The translations under genes were made by a program, and so were the position numbers. Under the pieces are notes generated by a model that was given only the letters and a program-made list of their open reading frames with translations, did not search any database and was not told the origin of the DNA. A stretch of DNA of 64,000 nt from Hymenolepis diminuta (Eukaryota; Platyhelminthes; Cestoda; Cyclophyllidea; Hymenolepididae): contig CAADRB010000001.1 of assembly GCA_900708905.1 (NCBI GenBank), positions 3,549,929-3,613,928 on the forward strand. Direction: 5' to 3'. Shown piece after piece: positions 23,101 to 34,579 of the stretch; position 1 is the first letter of the stretch; every line of letters starts with the position of its first letter.

Positions 23101-26100
23101 ACATACATCGACCCGTCTGCTGAAACTCCCGTGTAGATTTAAATGGCCGTCCGACAACACCTCCTCCCAGTTCAACTCCTTAATGGCCACGCGTTTATCT
23201 CTACCGTCACTGCTGGATTTTCATTTGGTCTCTTAACTATTTAAATTTTCTATCGACTCTCTTTATAATTAAATAAGGATGGGGACTTATTCTTGTTCTA
23301 TAACGCACACCTCCCAGACTCGCTCCTCACCGACTCCTCTCGGTCAACTCCTGCAATCATGTTCTTCAGACGACTCTTTCTACGGTTAACTATATATATA
23401 TATATATATGTATATGAGCCCCCAACAAGAAAGGAGAAACAAAGTATAAGTGACATATACGGGGGCCGCTATGATAACCTGCTAATCAGAATGGATGCAT
23501 TAATCAGCCATTAGCCATGTTCTACCCCTCTTTAGTACATCTTCTCCGTCCGGAATAAGAGTCAATCACCATAGTGGGTTCCACGGGTACTCGCGAAGAG
23601 CCTAAATAAGTGGTCAACGATACACGAATTGTGTGGGATTTCTAGTATGATCGTGCTCCTCTCTCTAGTTCCTATTATACTGTATATCTTTTCTCCATTA
23701 AATTCATATTCTACTCAGACCATTTAAAAACGATAGGTAAAGAGACCGGGTGAGCGGGGGGCGGCGGAGTGATGTGAGCTGTAAGCGTGTATGTCAGCGT
23801 AGGTGTGTAAAACAAAGACATTTGAGATATTCAGCTAAACAGACAATGCTGGTCAGTAATAAATGCACACTGGTATATGAGTGCGCTTGTAACATTCAAT
23901 ATAAAATAGGATAGTTTGAGATAGTTTTATGGAAAATTGATAAGCACATCTGTTCCAAATGAACTTGGCTAGAGAATGTGGTATGAGAGAAGAACGGGAA
24001 GCAATCCATTAAGTTCGCCGAATAGTGGATTAAAGTGAGTGGCCTGTCATACTATCTTTAATAACCGGGAGCAGGTTGACGCGACCTTTGAAGCCGTTTT
24101 CACCTTAGTCAAACTGAAAACCTTAAAGGTGATATTTCAATAGTCTAACGCATATCATATTGAAATAAACGTGTAATGATAAAAGTTATAACAAGTGCAC
24201 ATGCTGCTGTTCTACTTTGAGTTATATGTTTTGCCCTCTGGAAATTTGTTTTATAAGACACTTGTGGCCGCTAATGTAAATTTGTCCCCTTTGTGACATC
24301 ACAAAAATTTAGAGATAAAAAATAATATTGTATGGAAACTTGTTTAGAAATTATGCTTATTAAGTACTTCTCTTTCATCAGGCCTTTGATTTCAACATAC
24401 TTAAAAATTATTTGATCGCACGTATTAATTAAGGCTAGTTATGTGTGATTAGTTAAATGGGAGTGAAAGTATTTTTTAATAGAAATTGAGTTATAAACCA
24501 TTTCATTAACAGGCTAAAGAGGGAATATAATTTTTTAAGAAAAAGATAGCCTTATTTTCTATAAAAATTACCTTCAGTAAACTAAATATGTTTTCTATTC
24601 ACTAAAAACAACACAGAATAATGTCTTTCGATGCAAAATTAATTTATGTGAGAAGGAGCTCCTTATAAAGATATATAAACTTTTAAAAATTTAAGAAAGT
24701 TCCGTGTAAACAGATCGTAAAATCTGTGATTACAAATGACTTTCAAAAACTGTGTGCAAAATTCAAGGCGGAAGATTCTCGAAATAATCTGCTTCTACGA
24801 ATGTAGTGGGCTCTTAGAGTCTCTAGATAACTGCACTAGTTTCGAATGTGAACGAGTTAAACAAAAAAAAATATCAAGAAGAGTCTGTTTATGTTTCCAC
24901 AAGTGTTTAAACCATTTTTGATACATGTGGGACAATTGCATTTGGTCGCCTTTTTCAGTGCCTCTAATTCCCTATTGGATCTGTGATAATTTTTAGCCTT
25001 TCAGTGACATTTTTCATTGAAATAAGAAAAATTTAAGTATCAAGACTGACCTTTTATAAGCAAACAACCAGCCAATAAGCACTGAAACTTGTAGAAAGAA
25101 TTCAATCGATAATAAGGAGAATAAATTTTGTAATGGATCGTTTTAATGTTCCCTCCTGTATTCCCTTCCCGTATCCATTATTGAACTTTACTTACACGGT
25201 TTCAATTGCTTTCCAGCAATGAAAGTTATAAGATTTTCCTGAGTTGTTGAGAATTTTAACACTAAGCTGTAACCATCTAATCAAGATACCATGTAAATCT
25301 TTAGTTTGACCATGTAGTCAGAGCTAACACCGCCAATTACTGTTTCTAATAGTGTAAATTTCCACCGCAAGGGAATTCGAGTGACGCTGATGAAGTGCGA
25401 AGCTAATAACTCCATGTGAATGTTCATGCATTATCGACAAAATGTTTCTTAATGTTGACGTCGGATTTAATATGTACCTCTTTAAAAGGTCATTTGAAAA
25501 TAAAGTAGCAAATGTGCTTCCGACTGAGAAGAGGGGTAATTATCCCAAATCTCCCTTATCTCAAACTTTTTCCCTCTCCCATAGCTATGTATCCGCATGT
25601 TTAAATTGTATTTTTAAAAAACGGATATATATATATATATATTGCCTAGATTGGGCATGAATTTATCTTCTCTCTCGGAGCACAGATCATTAAAAAAGAT
25701 AAAATTATTTATTTATATTCAATAAACCAATTTGATTAACACACGTGTCATTTGTGGACCCGCGTATTTATTAATGAGGGATGGAACTGGTATAGTTTTA
25801 CCATAAATGAAGATACATTAATCTACTTACCAGAACTCATTAATACAAATTCCAGAAAAATATCAGTTCGCTTAGATCTCATAAAAACCTGAATAATTTA
25901 TTACCGATTCTGAAAATAATTTAATCATTTTTATAACCAAATAATTAGCGTAAATTTAAATAAAATGAAGTGAAGTAAGGAAGAAAAGAGCACATTTTGA
26001 AGAAACTTTAGAAGTAAATCAGAGTAAATTCAATCATGTGAAATGTTACAAAATAATCACAACAAAAATTTTTATAAAGCTAATAAATCAAATTGATGGT

Positions 26101-27399
26101 TTATGAATCAGGTATTTTAAGTACAAAACAACGATGACACAGATTAATCTCCTAGTAAGAGCGATTTTGGTAAACAATAATTAATCCTTTGGATAATGAT
26201 TTTTTAATTTATTTGCCACTGATATCGTTGCTAACGAAATGGATTTTTCATATATCTGCTGCGAAGAACCACCTGTTAATAGTAGACTGAAATTTAATAA
26301 ATCATACCTTTAGGTCACTATCTGAGTTGAGATTGTGGTATTCTGAACTATGTTAAGTTGAGGGCTGTGTGCTTGATGTAATCTCATCCTCACATGTATG
26401 GCCCCATTCTGATTCCTCTTAGAAAATTTTCTTCTCTGGTTCCCGTGCTCTGTAACTCCTGATGAGATATCTTTATTCAACCCAATTTCCCCGGTCTGTG
26501 CGCTTACTTTTTGTCCAGCGACCCCTACAGATGTGGTCATGTAGACCCCACATCTAATGATTATACTTTGTGTGAATTTTATTAGACTCGTAATTAAACC
26601 TGGCCACACACTTTGTAGACGCCTTCTCCCTGACATTTTGTTCTTTACTGCGTCTAGGAGACGTTATAAATATGATTTTTACCGGCTTTAAAACCTGATA
26701 ACCCAACTAACTGACAGCTCAGTTAATCTAAGAAATGGAGCTGCGCCACCATTCAATATTTCAAGAGAGGTAAATGACTGGCGTAAGCTTTCTTCTGTTA
26801 TCAGAAGAATTTGAACCGGTTCGCCAACTTTGAAATACAGAATGCAAACCTTTGCTTTTGAATACCGATCTGTAGAGCCATTAACACCCACACATCTTAG
26901 TGACTTATGTTCCGCCGAATGAAACTATCTTAGGCAATTGAAACTTTGAAGACTAATGGTAATTCGAGAGGGACAGAAAATATTGATTATATTACAAAAA
27001 TCTACCGGCTTTCCCTGCCTTCACGTTCAATAATGTTATAATTAAAAATTTTCTCCCCTTGTCTAAGTTGGGATTTTTGGTCCATTGTTTTAATTAGATG
27101 AACTCAACTAGCCATTTATCACTTGCTGATGCCAAAGACAGAGAGAAAAATCATTTTGTACCAGTTGAAATTGAATCAAAAACAAAACTGAGGAAGGCGT
27201 ATCTATTTACCTCTCACGGTGGAGGATACACGTTATTAATTTTCATTATGAGAAAATATCCAAACACACATAAAGTGAATGTTTGTAGGGAGAGAGTATG
27301 TTCAAAGTTTAAGAGGGAATTGCAGAGTGGGTAGCAGAATTGAAAATCAAGGAATCGGGAAAACTTTACTTTCTTTGAGCTCCAGAATTATTGAGCAAA
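20181..27399. other. AT-rich noncoding stretch
   Basis: No gene is recognised. Segment 23100-23380 is more pyrimidine- and GC-rich and is followed by an AT run at 23391-23409. 23745-23780 holds several G-runs. Minus-strand frames at 26310-26636 and 26688-26891 have a more protein-like composition than most, but no motif. A plus-strand frame at 27098-27334 begins right after a TTTTAATTAG that could be a splice acceptor. None is strong enough to call. Confidence 0.4.
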
Positions 27400-27474
27400 C
27401 TAGTATTTCAAGGCGAAGTTTCATTGCACTTATACTTTCTTCTCATCATCTTGCTTTTTATAAGGAAAATCTGG

Positions 27475-27640
27475 GTGGCAGATTTTCATATTATTTCGGA
27501 GTCGTCCTCTTTTCATGTAATTCTTGTAGCGCCCATCTGTTGGACGAAGAAGTCTATCAGTTGGCAGTTCATCGTTGGGTTTGTGGTGATCAATTCGCCA
27601 ATGTCTTTATCCCGCATTTATTTACAAAGAGTCGATGGTA
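27475..27640 (+). repeat. Unclassified dispersed repeat B, copy 1
   Basis: This stretch aligns with the reverse complement of 55250-55425. Shared blocks include GGCAG, CTCTTTTC, TCTTGTA, GTC-ATCAGTT-type bases and TTTACAAAGAGTCG versus TTTGCAAAGAGTCG. Both copies are open in the same frame through the best-matching part (LFSCNSC here, LFSHNSC in the other; then LDEEVYQ and LDKEVHQ), which hints at a protein-coding origin. I cannot name the family. Confidence 0.6.
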
Positions 27641-28205
27641 TCAACAATAGAAACGCTTATTTTCCCTTTTAAGTGCACTTTTAATTGCGGTTGATACTAA
27701 GTAATGCAAAGCAACTTCAAGCGGGTGGTAAGTCGGTATTGGGCGAGAACGAATGAGTGATTAATCTTATAAAGTTTGAGATGTATAACATTCTTCCATT
27801 AGCTTGTCAAATGAGGTAAAGTTTAAAATGGCGAAACTCCTACCGTCTACATTTGCATTTTTTGAGCAAGAATGGAATATACCACAACATATGTGGAGGT
27901 GGTAGTCATGAAAAAAAGGACATGATAAGCAATGATTAAAGGATCACTAATTCAGCTGGAATTGAAGAATTGATCCATATTTGGCCGTCACATCCGTGTT
28001 ATCATTATCAATATATTCCAGCCTGCCCTCTATGGCTAATATGTCATAGATCCTGAAGGAAGAAGTGAAGTGATGTACAACAGAAAGTTTGGTTCTTTAT
28101 TAAGACCGTACTTGATTTAGATAAAAATTAAATGAGGAACCAATTAGTATGGCCGTTGACGTGTAATTGACTTCATTTCTATGCAGAAATGGTAATTAGA
28201 AATCT

Positions 28206-28411
28206 ATCACTGGCTGGTTGTGCAGTGGTGAGTATACACGTCTGTCAAATGAGAGATCAATAGTTAACGATTCTCGTCTAGTGATGTGGATGGCTAACGA
28301 CACTAGTTAGTTCTGGTCAGTAGGAGAAGTGATTGATTGCAAGCTTCTAATAGGAGCGGCGGCATGATACCCTCGTGTATAGAGGTCAAGTGCTGTGAAC
28401 ACTTCTCCTAT
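28206..28411 (+). repeat. tRNA-Asp-derived SINE-like repeat, copy 2
   Basis: The head at 28211-28284 resembles a tRNA-Asp gene: an A-box region TTGTGCAGTGGTGAGTAT, a CTGTCAA anticodon loop with anticodon GTC, then GAGA and a degenerate B box (GTTAACGATTC). An 8-base pair of complementary ends (ATCACTGG and CTAGTGAT, one G-T wobble) encloses it. A tRNA-unrelated body follows and ends in TCAAGTGCTGTG and CACTTCTCCTA, shared with the copy at 13204-13390. The anticodon and T stems are mismatched, so it is not a working tRNA gene. No A- or T-rich tail or target duplication was evident. Confidence 0.65.
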
Positions 28412-31400
28412 TCAGTTCACCCTAGTTAGGAATCTCAATCAGTGAATTTTTAAGAATTGCTCTTGGTACTTTGAAATTTTTCGACAAAGATTTGTCATTA
28501 AAATAAAAATACAATAGCTGAAGCACACTATAGTTATAAGCCCACTTTTTATGCCACTTGAACCTTACATTATTTTTAGGAAATTCAAATAATAATTTCT
28601 AATTTTAAAGATGATCGGAATATAATTTGAAATAAAGATATATTAAGTAGAAGTTGTTTATAAGATAGTTTGAGACAAAATTCTTTTAAACTTATGATAC
28701 ATATCACGCAATGAGCAAAACAGTAATGAGATAGTTAAGGAAGAAAAGATCTACGTAGACACATTGGGATAGGCAAATTGTTAATAGATTTACCCTTTGT
28801 AAGTTAATTTGTACGTCCCGATTTGTAAATAAGAATCTGATTAACTTTCTGATTATTCTTTTCTCCAAGTAAAACGTAATCTACAAAAGTGAATCGGCTT
28901 CATTGTTATATTCAATAGGTCACTTTCTATTTCTGGAGTGTATCGCCATCAGAAATATCAAAGACCTTCATCGAAGCACGCAATAAACCGTCTACGATTT
29001 GATTTCTCGTCCCCCTCTTCCTTCTGATATCCGCTCTACTCTCTTTGCTACGTTTTATCTTCATTCCTGCGCAATTAAATTCCATTCCGTTCTCAACCCT
29101 TCTTTTTTCATTTCTTCTGAGCTCATTCTATTATTTACTATGTTGAGTTGATAGGGGGATACAGAAGATACTGATATTTCACCATATCCCTCCTCCTTTG
29201 CTTTATTCGTTTTTATCCACCGAAATTAAAATATTATTTTCTTGCTTTCGGACCGTAGTTAAATAATTGAACAGAATTTTGTGATTAGGTGCATCTAAAT
29301 TTGAATATGTCTTTGATTAGGAATATCTATTTCCTAATTGAACACATACCGTACACGATTTGAAGTAAATGTTTGAGACTTGGTAAATGTAGTATAACTT
29401 TGCTATAATTTTTTTTCATTTCACATAGCGATTCAGGTTCCCTTGTGTTAATTTGTCCGCTCCTTGCAACTGTACGGAAAGAAGAAGGTTAGTACTCACC
29501 TGTTAGTGGGACATATACCATAAATTCTTGCTAAATAACTAAACAATCCTATCAGCGAAGCTACTAAAACAATCAGTGAAACGGTTTTTCTGCACAAATT
29601 ATTTATTATCGTCTATCACAAGGTAGGAGACATGAAATTAATGGTAAATGGATCGTGTTAGACATCCAGATAGAAAGAGAATCGAAATTTAAGTTGCTAG
29701 TTGAAAAAATCACGTTCATGTTGCACAGCTGCAGTAGCAAAGATCAAGTATCCGCTAGCACAATGATATATTGAAATTCCATTTACCGAAAGTAGGTGCC
29801 TCTAAATCGGCACTCACAAAGAGTCAATTAAGACAAATCTTAGTATTCTGTGAAAAAGAAGGCCAAACTTAGATGCTGAATTTTACTACAAATCGTATTT
29901 CTCGCAATACTAAACATCAACTACAAATGAAAGGTGTGTGCTAAAGATAAATCATACATGCAGACTCTCTGTGTCAATAACTCGTTGCAAACAAAATAAA
30001 GAGCTGAGAAAGCATTGGTGGATCGATAATCTCAATGCCAAAGACAATCCACCAACTAGTACTTTCAACTGACAAATGATTTCTTAGTAATTGTTTTTAT
30101 TCATTCGCAAGTCCGTATCCATTCTCTTTAAATGCAAATGTGTGCATATTCGTTTCACTGTTCTTATCATATCTATTTTCTCCCTTTTCAATATAAAACA
30201 ACTAAAATACAAACTGTGGGTTGCACAGTAACATTAAATCACTCTTGATTGTTACTCCTTTATGAGAAATCGTCAGTATATTTTGACTTATTTCAATCAT
30301 TCATAGTTAAAAACCTTTTTTGACAATTCGAAACGAGTTTTCTTCCTTAATTCAAGACACCATTCAAGGTCTGGAGGTCGCTTTTAGCATTCAGCTGTTT
30401 CCCGTTTTAGGCCTGACAAAACTCAAATCAGTCACCGTTTAGTCCATCTTGAGCACTATAGGAAGAACTACGAAACAGTCAGCTCCCGGCGGACTTTAGA
30501 AGAGCTATAATATCCAGAATAACCAAATATTAATAATAATACTTTCATTATTCAGGACATTTAAGCCATATACAATATTTGAATTTTGAGAACATTTGTT
30601 TCGGAACCATTTTTGACTGAGTCCTACTTTCTGAAATCATTATTAAATTAGCCTAAAGTGGCGAGCAAAGGACAAGAATTTCAAGCTATTATATTTACTG
30701 CTTCGAGCATAAAAAATAAAAGTAATTAATTTGTAATATTTTTTTCCCAAGAAATAAATACCTAATTTTGAAATTAGTCGCCATTATATCACTGTTCACT
30801 TTGAATTTACCTAAACTTTAAAAATTTATAAAGAGTATGAAATCCCAGCCTCCTAATTAATTAATGAAATTAATTAATTTAGAAGCTTCATTAAAAACTC
30901 TCATTTGTTTTAATTAATTTAATAATTAAAATTTATCTTGACTGATGCAACATTAGATAGCAGGCCATGCTAGCCCACAAATCTATTTACGCAAGTTAGC
31001 TTATTTTAATTGAATAAATATTTGTTTTGAAAAGGTGTGGAAAATGAAAATTTCCGAGGACAGGAAATGGAGTAAATTTTTTGATTCTCCATTATTTGTG
31101 TCTTTTTAATTAGATTGGGGTATGAATGAATAATGCTGAGTCACCTATTCAATTTTGTTTATATACAATGACAAATGACGCATGATTGAAGATTCAATTA
31201 TTCATTTTGATTGGTAATTACTCATCCCCACATTAGTATTCAGTCTTAATTCAATTACTCATCAAGTTAAATCCAAGTATGTATGTTTCCAATTAAATAA
31301 AAAACGACTAATACACAGACAGCGATATCTACGAAGATAGCTTTAGCCATCCCATCTGCCAAATTCTACAAATAGAATGTGCCTTTATTAAACATCGCAT

Positions 31401-33332
31401 TTTAATTTAGTACAAGGAAGAGCTTATAAAACAGCTCGAATAAACGTGCTATTCGGCCATGAGATATAAATACGCATTTCAGTAGTTATGAAATTCTCAA
31501 ATACGCAAAGGAAGGTTAAATACCAAATGTTAGATATATACCTCAAATTTATCTATAATTTATCAAAAATAAAACCTTTTAGTCAAAATAATGCACGTTC
31601 ACTTATTTGGCAGAACGGTCTTAATCGCATGAATAAACTCCAGAGAGGTTCATTTGTTTAAAATGTCTTTGCTACCTGGTAACGGCCTTAAAAGGAAACA
31701 AATTAGTCGGAGTGGCAAAACCAACCCTTCAATTAGATCAACTGGTCAACAGGCCGTGAAAACAGCTAACAGTAACTTACACAGATGACTAAGAATGATA
31801 TTTTAGAGTGAACTGCACTCCTTATGAGAAAGGGGACAAAGAAGACTTTTAAAGAATTGACAAGATTAAATGCCCCTTTTCAACTTCCATATCATCTACA
31901 TAATCTTTATTTTGCTATTTCGTTTGTACGATTGCTATTCCCTGATAAGCAGTTATTAGCACTACCTTGAATATGGGCATTAAATTTCTTTATCGATATC
32001 AAAGATTGTAAAGGAGAAATTGGCCACGCAATCGGTCTTTCAAATTCGGCGACTTGGAATAGGCTTTCTTATGATTATTTAGAATCCAATGCTGCTCTCT
32101 AAAATATGAGATTAAGAGGAAACTGGCATTCCTAAAATAGCTTAATTGAATATGACCTTCAGAACGAAACGTTACAATTAAAATCTGATTAAAAGTATAT
32201 TTATGGATGGGAATGACACAATGCATAGAAGGTGATCGACGTTATTTTACGGGCTAATTCTATTACTACACTAGAAAATGAAGGCTAGGCATCTTTTCGT
32301 CCAATTCGTATTCTTGATACAAACTCCTGATAAATAGACTTATTATTATCATCAAATATAACCAGCGGTCTTTAACAATCAAGAGTACAAAGTTGCAGCA
32401 GTCCAATCCTATATACATCCGCATGTGGATGTGATTTACTCTTGATCCACTCAATTAAAAGGTTTCATTTTAGAATTTCCCAAAGGAAAGGTAAAGTAAA
32501 TAATTAAACTTTTCTGTTAGGAAATCAATGAGCATTTTATGGCTTGGGTTAACATTGATATACTCTGGCTTATAGATGATCATGACTTGAGTTATTTGAA
32601 GGTTTTGTGTTAGACTTGGAGTATGGAAAATGAACGGATTAAACTCGTACTAGTAATCAGTTTTCATGAGCAAAAATAAGTATTCCCTGACATATTCACT
32701 AACCTGTGCCTCATACAGTAGCTAAAATCCGTTTAATAAAGCCAGAAGAAAGTGTGCATCTGGACTTGGAGCTAAAAAGTTTGTAGGGTAGTGTCGCGCC
32801 TCTCTTTAGAGCCATATAACGGTTGATTTATCCATAGAAGTTAAATTTACAGCTAATATAAATAAACTTAAGGCATTTACACTTAACTGACCTCTGTTCT
32901 ATAAAATTCTGACTTGTGCTTTAAGGAATTTTTACTTTTTGATTATGGGGATCAACTGAAAATGGAAAAAACTGTTAGCGGTTAACCAAAAACCCCGAAG
33001 ACGACGTCAAAGCGTCTTATTTCATTTAATTTTCGAATTTTTGATTGCTTGATATTTGCTGTAGAGATAGTTCACGTTTTGAAATTCGAAACTCATGATT
33101 ATTCCTCTAGATTGGAAATTATGCCTGTCTATGAAATTCTGTCTGTGGTCAAGATTATCGGTTTTACTGCTTCAATTCTCCTTCCTTTTTGCATATTCTG
33201 ACGAATTGTGACAAATTTGATTAACACAAATTATAATTATTGATGGTTAAGCCTAATGATGGGGAAGAAATGAAATTAATTTTTAAAACTTTTAGAAAAT
33301 TAAGTTTAGAGCTTATATTGCTATTCAAAATA
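28412..33332. other. AT-rich noncoding stretch
   Basis: No gene is recognised. 30840-30930 is a run of AATTAATT-type motifs, and 31080-31290 is again rich in ATTA/TAAT cores, including CAATTACTCAT repeated with variation. Minus-strand frames at 31999-32226 and 32266-32454 show no motif. Confidence 0.4.
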
Positions 33333-33358
33333 TCAGGTTGTAACAGAAGTTCCGTCCA
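33333..33358 (+). repeat. mariner left terminal inverted repeat
   Basis: This is the outer end of the mariner element, preceded by TA at 33331-33332. It is complementary to 34555-34579 with few mismatches. Confidence 0.9.
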
Positions 33359-33407
33359 TTATTTTAATTTGAATTAAAGTGAAAATTTTCGTCAAAAATG
33401 CATTTAT

Positions 33408-34410
33408 TTATTTTTCAACATAGTCACCGTTTTTATTAATTACACCTTCCTATCTTACCATAAGCTCTTTGATCCTTCTTGGACTCAAAAAGAAACTAGC
33501 TTCATTGTGAACCATTCTCTTGAAGTATGCCTTTGTCTCATTAAATGATTCTGTAATCTTCTGATATGATAAAAATCAGTTAGGGAAATATGACGAGTGA
33601 TACATGATTTCTCAGCCAAATTCTTCAAGGAGATTTTTGATTGCTCTTGAAGTCTGGGGTTTGGCATTGTCACGGTGTAGAATCACTCCTTTCGATTGAT
33701 CAAAAAAGGCCGTTTTTCCTGTAAAACTGCTTTTAAACGAGTTAGTTACTGACAGTAAACTTCAGATGTTATTGTTTGATTGTCACCCATTAATTCATAA
33801 TAAACAACTCCCTTCAAATCTCACTATACACATCAAAGAATTTGTTTCAGGTGCAGTTCACTTCTTGGTTATGAAATTGGCTTTGAATTACGACTTAGTC
33901 ACTGTCTTTTGTGCTTAACATTGTTGTAAAGGATCTACTTCTCGTCGCTGTCAGTTATGAATTGGTCTGAAAAAGATGCCTGAAGTCACGGGAACGCAGT
34001 GAAAGACAACAGATCACACGTTGTTGCTTGTTGACTTCTGACAAAGCGTGTGGGAGGGGGCATTTCCCAGCCTTTGAGCCTTTTCATTTCCCTATATATG
34101 GTCATATGGCGGCTTATGTGAAAGGTTTTGCTCAATTCTCTATTAACGCAGGTAGGATTTTCATCAATGGCAACTTGCAATTGCTCAGAATTGAGTGTTT
34201 TCGAGCATCCTGCTCTTGGTTCGTCTCTCGTCTTTCAGGTTGAAGTCATCCTTTTTGAAACCACCTGCAGAAAACCACTTTCTACAGGTCCTTTCATTCA
34301 CAACATCATTTCCCTAAGTGTGTTTGAGTGTTTTTGCTGCTGAGCTTGCTTCCTTTATGAAATTCAAACAGTAAAATATGCCTGATATGCTCTTTATTTG
34401 GAGTGCACAT
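33408..34410 (-). pseudogene. mariner transposase, inactivated
   Basis: The ATG at 34410 is followed by TPNKEHIRHILLFEFHKG, the classic mariner start. The first helix-turn-helix continues with VVNERTCRKWFSAGGF and DFNLKDE, and the second includes ENPTCVNRELSKTF and HISRHMTIYREMKRL. The linker and first catalytic Asp are in DSDEK, then a stop replaces the expected Trp, followed by ILYNN. VILHRDNAKPQTSRAIKNLL carries the second Asp, and EIMYHSSYFPN is followed by a stop where the third catalytic region (usually PDL.PSDYHLF) should be. The end reads NKNGDYVEK before TAA. At about 334 codons the length is nearly normal. Multiple stops and frameshifts, and a lost third Asp, make it a pseudogene. 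Confidence 0.93.
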
Positions 34411-34554
34411 TAGGGCTAGAAATAGTTATTAATAACCATAATTATTACACGATCTGAAAGAAGAAATAATATTTTATTAATTACCATAGATAAGCATACA
34501 ACATTAACAAGGTAAATTGAAGTGATCGTGCCCTAATCACATAGCTCAAAAATT

Positions 34555-34579
34555 TCACAGAACTTCTGTTAGAACCTGA
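34555..34579 (-). repeat. mariner right terminal inverted repeat
   Basis: This end pairs with 33333-33358 and is followed by TA at 34580-34581. As the transposase reads on the minus strand, this is its 5' end. Confidence 0.9.

Larger units (their letters stand above)
33333..34579 (-). mobile_element. mariner DNA transposon (DD34D type), degenerate but full length
   Basis: The left end at 33333 begins TCAGGTTGTAACAGAAGTTC. The right end, read inward from 34579, begins TCAGGTTCTAACAGAAGTTC. The two differ at 1 of the first 20 bases, and a TA lies outside each end (33331-33332 and 34580-34581), as expected for mariner target duplication. The 1,247-bp length is typical, and the interior holds one minus-strand transposase. 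Internal stops and lost residues show it is dead. The intact ends might still be recognised by a related transposase, but that is inference. Confidence 0.93.

Noticed and set aside
26310..26636. 108-codon minus-strand frame with a fairly protein-like composition
   Set aside because: There is no recognisable motif. A GTATG that could be a splice donor follows the stop codon rather than an open frame, and no conserved neighbour frame was found.
26800..26835. GGTTCAAATTC on the minus strand as a tRNA B box
   Set aside because: No A box or cloverleaf could be built around it.
27098..27334. Plus-strand frame beginning directly after TTTTAATTAG
   Set aside because: It could be an exon, but there is no domain and no clear donor or partner exon. 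A chance acceptor-like sequence is common in AT-rich DNA.
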